Assembly (NCBI GenBank): GCA_022113835.1
Contig: JAILWY010000012.1
Location: 6,820,001 to 6,884,000 of the forward strand
Source of the DNA: Atopsyche davidsoni
Lineage: Eukaryota; Arthropoda; Insecta; Trichoptera; Hydrobiosidae
Length of the DNA stretch: 64,000 bases
Reading direction: 5' to 3'
This document shows, in pieces, positions 59,261-64,000 of the stretch. Made by a program: the position numbers and the translations under genes. The notes beneath the pieces were generated by a model that was given only the letters and a program-made list of their open reading frames with translations, did no database searches and was not told where the DNA came from. Within the stretch, counting starts at the first letter, position 1. The number at the start of each line of letters is the position of its first letter.

Positions 59261-60860
59261 TTTAATATGCAGGAACAGTATGCAACCAGATAAACCAAAG
59301 AATATATGAGTCGTTAAAACATACTTAATTAAATTGATATATGATTATCGTCAACTAGAAATTTCGTACAATAGTTCGCCATTTTGTTTATTTATTGAAA
59401 TAATTTTCTTTTATATAACAAGTCATTAGTAGGTTTAAAAATCAAAAATCAACGTTAATAATAAAATTATTTTATATTTTGAATTAATATTTACTTACAT
59501 ATACTTAAACTATTGGAAGAAATATTCATTTTACTTGAAATTTAGTTATTTATTCAGATATGTTATTTGAAATAAGCTTTTAAATGAATATTTTTAAGTT
59601 TTGTGCTTAAAATAGATGATTTGTTGTTGATTCTCATATTCAAGGATATATAAATTATTCTCTGAAAACGGTGAAAATAAACAAATTAACGCCCTGAGAA
59701 AAAAAACTAAGTGGTTGATCATTTAATTTTGTAAAAAAAAAAAAGTGAATAATAGTGAAATTAATATCAAAATATTCTTAAAGTCATAAAACACGCTGGT
59801 GTTTTAGTATAATGAAAATTATTTTACATTCAGCAAAGTTTTGATATTGCATTATATTTATGCGAAAAATAAAAAAAAGTGAAAATAACAAAAAGTTAAA
59901 ACGTTTCTTTATCATATGCACAACTACAAATATATAAATAATCCTATGTTGTAATTTTCCCCCTTCTTAATGTGACTGCTGCGGGGAGAAAGTCGAGAAA
60001 ACAATAAAAAATATGAAATGTCTAGAAAGTTGGGGACGTCATTTTTGACAGGTCGGTGGCATACACAACAAATTCACTTTGATATATCTCAGAAGTTTAT
60101 ACAGTTACATTTATTTACAAACAACGGATAGTTAGTAAAGTAAGATTGTTCAAAGTAACATTAGGAAAAAAATCAGCAATGTATAAGTTTTTTGTGTTCA
60201 GTAAATAAAAAACATATGTTTGCAATTTATCTAATAATATAAAACAGTTGCGACTGAAAATTGGACGATTATGATGATTCTAAGTTTTTGAAAATATTAG
60301 TTAATACGAAATTAATTTATCTAATATTTCTCAATAGCAATTTAACTCAACAAATCTCCGTCACGGCATGCATTTGATATACACTAAAACTAAAAGGATT
60401 TGAGAAATCAATGCTTTCAGAATGCAGAATGGACGAATTTAACATACGACGTTGGGAAAGTTTCACATTTTATTTTTAAAGAAATGAGAGTCGCTTTGGT
60501 TGTCGAATGACTTAAGATCGAGTTTTATCTGGATACTAAATAATGTTAAATATTACAACAGCTGCCCGAAAAAGCTCCAAGTAATAAAAAAAAACCATCA
60601 TGAGAAATTGCTAATTAATTTATCGTATTTTAACAAACTGACCAGGTGGATCGGAACATTCTCTAAAAGAAGAACAGCTATACTGCTCATGGTGTTCAAA
60701 AAATGTCGGTGTAACAATCCATGACTTTAAAGTATGGGTACTATGATTTTTTTTCCATCTACATATTAGCGTGGAGCTTAAAATTCATAAATATAAAAAT
60801 TAGACGTAGAATAATTTGAATATTTTTGTTTGTTCAATACAGCTCCAACGAATGAATAGC
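59260..60860. other. AT-rich desert
   Basis: AT-rich. A 74-codon frame at 60500-60724 has no domain or splice support. Confidence 0.5.
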
Positions 60861-61070
60861 TTTGAGTATTGGCGTGGTTGAATGACGTCATTGGAAATTT
60901 AAAATGCCTGAACTCGGCTGAGGTGCCTTGGGAGTTTCCGGAGCCGGAAGTTGAGAAACAACGGCGTTTGAAATTAAATATGTGTTTAAAGGCAAATCGA
61001 TTAACCGAGTTCCCTCGAAATGTTTTTGTGTAGACGAGCGGTGCATTTATGAACAGCTTTGAATAAGTTT
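60860..61070. promoter_or_regulatory. Island with CRE and Ets-like site
   Basis: A perfect TGACGTCA lies at 60883-60890 and GCCGGAAGTTG, an Ets core, near 60942. AAATCGATTAACCGAG follows. Candidate enhancer. Confidence 0.38.
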
Positions 61071-62040
61071 TCGCTTTGATAATAACGTCAATATCTTAGT
61101 GTTTTATAAAAGGGGGATTTGTTTGTATTGGAGAGGAATCGCATGTTCCTGCGTGGATTCGTATAGGCAGTTTTATAAAGAACGGTGATTATTAATAACA
61201 AGGGTAAAGGTATTAAGGGCGATTGCTTTCTTCGTATTTCCGATAAAAACCAATAACATTTTTTTTATAATAAATTTAGCTGAAATATTTCTAGATGTTA
61301 GTTATAACGCAGAGGTAGATCAACATATGTATGCAATGAAGCATTGAAATCAATTATGACTCATTCTATTGCACAAGATATTATCTTTGTTTGAACAATC
61401 GATATCGTAACTTTTTTACTGATGGTGTAAGAATCACAGCAGATAATTAAATGAATTAACTTTTATTGTTTTTTCAATCCACATACACTTATTTTTGTTT
61501 AATACACCTTCTAAAAGTCGAATGCCGAAGTGATAGCTAAATATGGCTGCTTTGTTTAAGTAAAACAATAAGATACGAGTACATATTCAAAAGTTCAATG
61601 ATGAATTTATAAAATTGGCTATGTGTATAACAATACAAACTTTCTAGTATTTGAAATAAAAATTGTTAATTTACTGACAATTATCAAAAATTTTAGCAGT
61701 TTTTTGTTAAATTTATGTTGTTAAAAATACAATTGATTATCACGACAGAAAAAAAATATCCACCATATAAATTAATCAGTTATGAAAATAGTAAAACTAT
61801 TTTTTGCATGAGGTTTATTTTAACAGATATTTAAATTTAAATAACATACTGTGCGCTTAAATATATTTAGAATAATAAAAGAATTGTTGGTCATAAATAA
61901 TAATGGTTTTTAATTAATCTGAATACTTTATGGTGATTTAATATATTCTTTTCATTTAGCAGATTCCACTATGAATTCTTATAGCATTGAATGTAAAGCT
62001 TAATAAATCCCTATAATGACACTTAATATTACAATAAGGC
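61070..62040. other. AT-rich desert
   Basis: AT-rich sequence; nothing recognised. Confidence 0.5.
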
Positions 62041-62420
62041 TGCATTATGTGCAGGCTCCGCTCGATTGTAAAATCTAAAATGATTCTCTTCTCAATAGCG
62101 GAGAGTCCATTATGCCGATTCCATTCAATAAAAGGCTAAAACATGTGAACGCGAAATTGAATGCCCGATGTTCATTTGTCAACCGCGTCCGAAGCGCAGC
62201 GACACGGACCCATTCAAAATGGCCGACAATTAAAACAAAGCCGAGGCGTTCCTGCGCAAAAAGAATAATGGCAATAAAAGTAAAACAAAATAAAATTTGT
62301 CCCCCAAGAGGGGGCTGCAAGGACCGCCGGAACCGGCTGTCAGAGCCAATCAAACGCGGGGGGAAAAAAGCAGGCTCGCTGTCCAGTGATGCCTTGCCTT
62401 GGGGCTCGCACTAATTAATA
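62040..62420. promoter_or_regulatory. Large GC-rich island, Pho- and CTCF-like sites
   Basis: AAAATGGCC (62216-62224) fits the PHO/YY1 core GCCAT on the minus strand. CCAAGAGGGGGC (62304-62315) matches the general CTCF core at 10 of 12 positions. Frames of about 100 (plus) and 92 (minus) codons cross the block; the plus one is lysine- and arginine-rich and neither has a domain. Boundary or Polycomb-type element is a guess from motifs. Confidence 0.33.
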
Positions 62421-62579
62421 ATATAAAATTAAACTACAAATAAAATATAATTTCTTGTATTCACACTTAAAATGTACTCAAGTAGCGATGCAATTTATTT
62501 AAAAAAATATTCATATAAATCATATCAAGCTTTAAGGTTTGATGAGACAAACATTTGTAAAAACTATTTAATTCTATGC

Positions 62580-62960
62580 AATACCATTCAACGGATCCGA
62601 AAAATTATTCCAGCGGCATCACTGCTACCGGTGGTAAAAAAAATGCCGCGGTGGGAGGACTCCGCGAGGCGGACGCGCTCTTTTGTTTCGAAAACAAACG
62701 CGAGTCGATGGCTAATGTGACGTGAAGACAAACGGAATCGCTCATAAACGGCGGCCCCGCGCCTGCTGCAGGCACATCCCGCTCCCCCCCCGGGCCGGGC
62801 TTTCGAGCTTCGATGCCGGAAAATAAGAATGCAAACGGCATTTTAAAGCGAATGAATGGGCTCTCTCTGATGGTTTATAATTTCTGAAAATATCGACGGC
62901 CAGTGCTGCGGTTTTCACAAAGCTAAAAGGGAATATATCAATAGTTGAAATATACACATC
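62580..62960. promoter_or_regulatory. GC-rich island
   Basis: Raised G+C from 62590 to 62900, peaking at CGGCGGCCCCGCGCC and a C run near 62783. Frames on both strands lack domains. The AT-rich strip before it (62420-62580) shows nothing. Confidence 0.28.
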
Positions 62961-63740
62961 GAAGTTTGACTCAAAGTATATGCTATGGTTTATTTAATAT
63001 CTGATTTGGGAACATATACTTATGCACTGTTTTTTTTAGCGAAAATAGTGTAGGGTATACTCGAGAGCTTTTACACAAAAATATGACAACGTTAAATAAA
63101 AAAAAGCGTTAATTATGTCTTATCAGAACAACGACACGCAGCCGCACGCTTGAGGCTCATTTGTTTATTTATTTTTGATATTGTTATGTTGATCGACTGT
63201 GTTACGGAGAACTCCCTATTAAGCAGTTAATATTTTTACCCCTCAACATATTCATGGAAATGCAATAGAAGCTACGATTCGTGGTGCAGTTTATTGATCA
63301 GTGTTATTGAGCTTAGAATTTACATACAATTCGAATTCATAAAATTGATGTTGAAAATAAATAGTCCAGCACATCCGGCGTAATTCGATAGGACATGGTG
63401 AACATGCACTTTATAGCAAGAAAGGGGTATAGAATATACATATACCACTATTTGCGATTAATAAACAAACTGTACAGTACTGGTCTTATATTTTTAAAAT
63501 GTCTTTTTTGTATTCAACGATAATTCAAATATTACAAAATACACACAAAAATTATGTTGTAAATGAGTAATTTTAAAATTATTTATACTCAACCCAAAAA
63601 CTGTACTTGCCTAAATGACAATATATCAGTCTAATAATTTGATTCTGAAGAACGGTTTTATGATATTCCCAAGTAATTATTTTTAATAAAACGAATGCCT
63701 GATGTATGATATTTGGTATCTTTAAGATAAAATTTTTGTT
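62960..63740. other. AT-rich with forkhead-like motif
   Basis: AT-rich. TTTGTTTATTTATTTTTG near 63160 is a forkhead-type run beside a small GC-richer patch (63125-63160). Nothing else recognised. Confidence 0.4.
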
Positions 63741-64000
63741 AGTATTAATTTGAAAGCGATCGGCAAGAAGTTGCGTCAGTATCACGATAATCCACCCTCG
63801 GCTGTGCCCCCCGCCGCATCCCCCGGGATTCAAGTTTACTACCGCCAGCAGACTGCCAGAGCGGGGGCTGAAAACACACTTTATCCGCTGCATTTGGATA
63901 ATTCGCAGTATAAATTTGTTAAGTTTCTATTACGATTCCGCCACGCACTGTGACGTCATGCCGAAATAAGAAAATTACCGACCTTCCCCAGAGGGTCGTG
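63740..64000. promoter_or_regulatory. GC-rich island with CRE at window end
   Basis: A plus-strand frame of about 70 codons ends with TGA at 63951-63953 and includes GKKLRQYHDNPPSAVPPAA; no domain and no good acceptor, so an exon is only possible. A perfect TGACGTCA lies at 63951-63958. The island continues past the window end. Confidence 0.28.

Noticed and set aside
62112..62414. 100-codon basic protein
   Set aside because: Opposite strand is open too, the peptide is an unstructured basic mix, and the DNA looks like a GC-rich regulatory island.
1..64000. CRISPR array, bacterial operons or phage genes
   Set aside because: No spaced direct-repeat array, no ribosome-binding-site spacing and no dense coding strand; the sequence is eukaryotic in character.
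1..64000. Known insect microRNA
   Set aside because: I checked by eye for common mature sequences (let-7, bantam, mir-1, mir-8, mir-9, mir-10, mir-124 and similar) and saw none.

Overview
The window looks like a piece of an arthropod nuclear genome, most likely an insect. It is roughly 70% A+T and has no gene-dense strand, no operon-like spacing, no rRNA and no intact protein gene. The longest open frames (up to about 110 codons) are AT-rich and look like chance. Lepidoptera would fit the base composition and repeat load, but nothing here proves the order. I recognise no gene by name.

Layout: long AT-rich deserts are interrupted every 1-2 kb by short (100-400 bp) islands of clearly higher G+C that are rich in homeodomain, POU, bHLH and CRE-like motifs. 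This is how the intron or flank of a developmental regulatory gene usually looks, with islands acting as conserved non-coding elements. Conservation cannot be tested from one sequence. Notable islands are 7830-8110 (abutting palindromes), 17230-17500 (Sox/POU motif cluster with a perfect inverted octamer), 33860-34180, 37290-37480 (five ACGTG cores, two of them perfect CACGTG), 39640-39970 (tandem POU-like sites), 43780-44060, 44630-44960, 59000-59260 and 62040-62420.

Several islands also hold open frames placed next to good splice signals: minus strand 41592-41729, 48223-48438, 48868-48951 and 20588-20705; plus strand 3457-3606 and 54330-54504. Any could be an exon of a long gene, but GC-rich islands stay open by chance, so they are listed as low-confidence candidates.

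The best supported features are mobile elements. A tRNA-derived SINE-like family is present four times (19311-19671, 26643-26960, 41793-42129, and a fragment at 44348-44399). Three copies have clear target-site duplications of 12, 15 and 9 bp. The family carries an inverted tRNA-like block at its 5' end, and the first copy contains a perfect palindrome of two 149-bp arms with no spacer. A 173-bp hAT-type MITE lies at 49294-49466 with 18-bp terminal inverted repeats and a near-perfect 8-bp duplication. A pair of 75-bp direct repeats 802 bp apart (35191 and 35993) has an inverted junction and a nearby foldback.

All assignments come from reading the sequence by eye, without database or alignment support.
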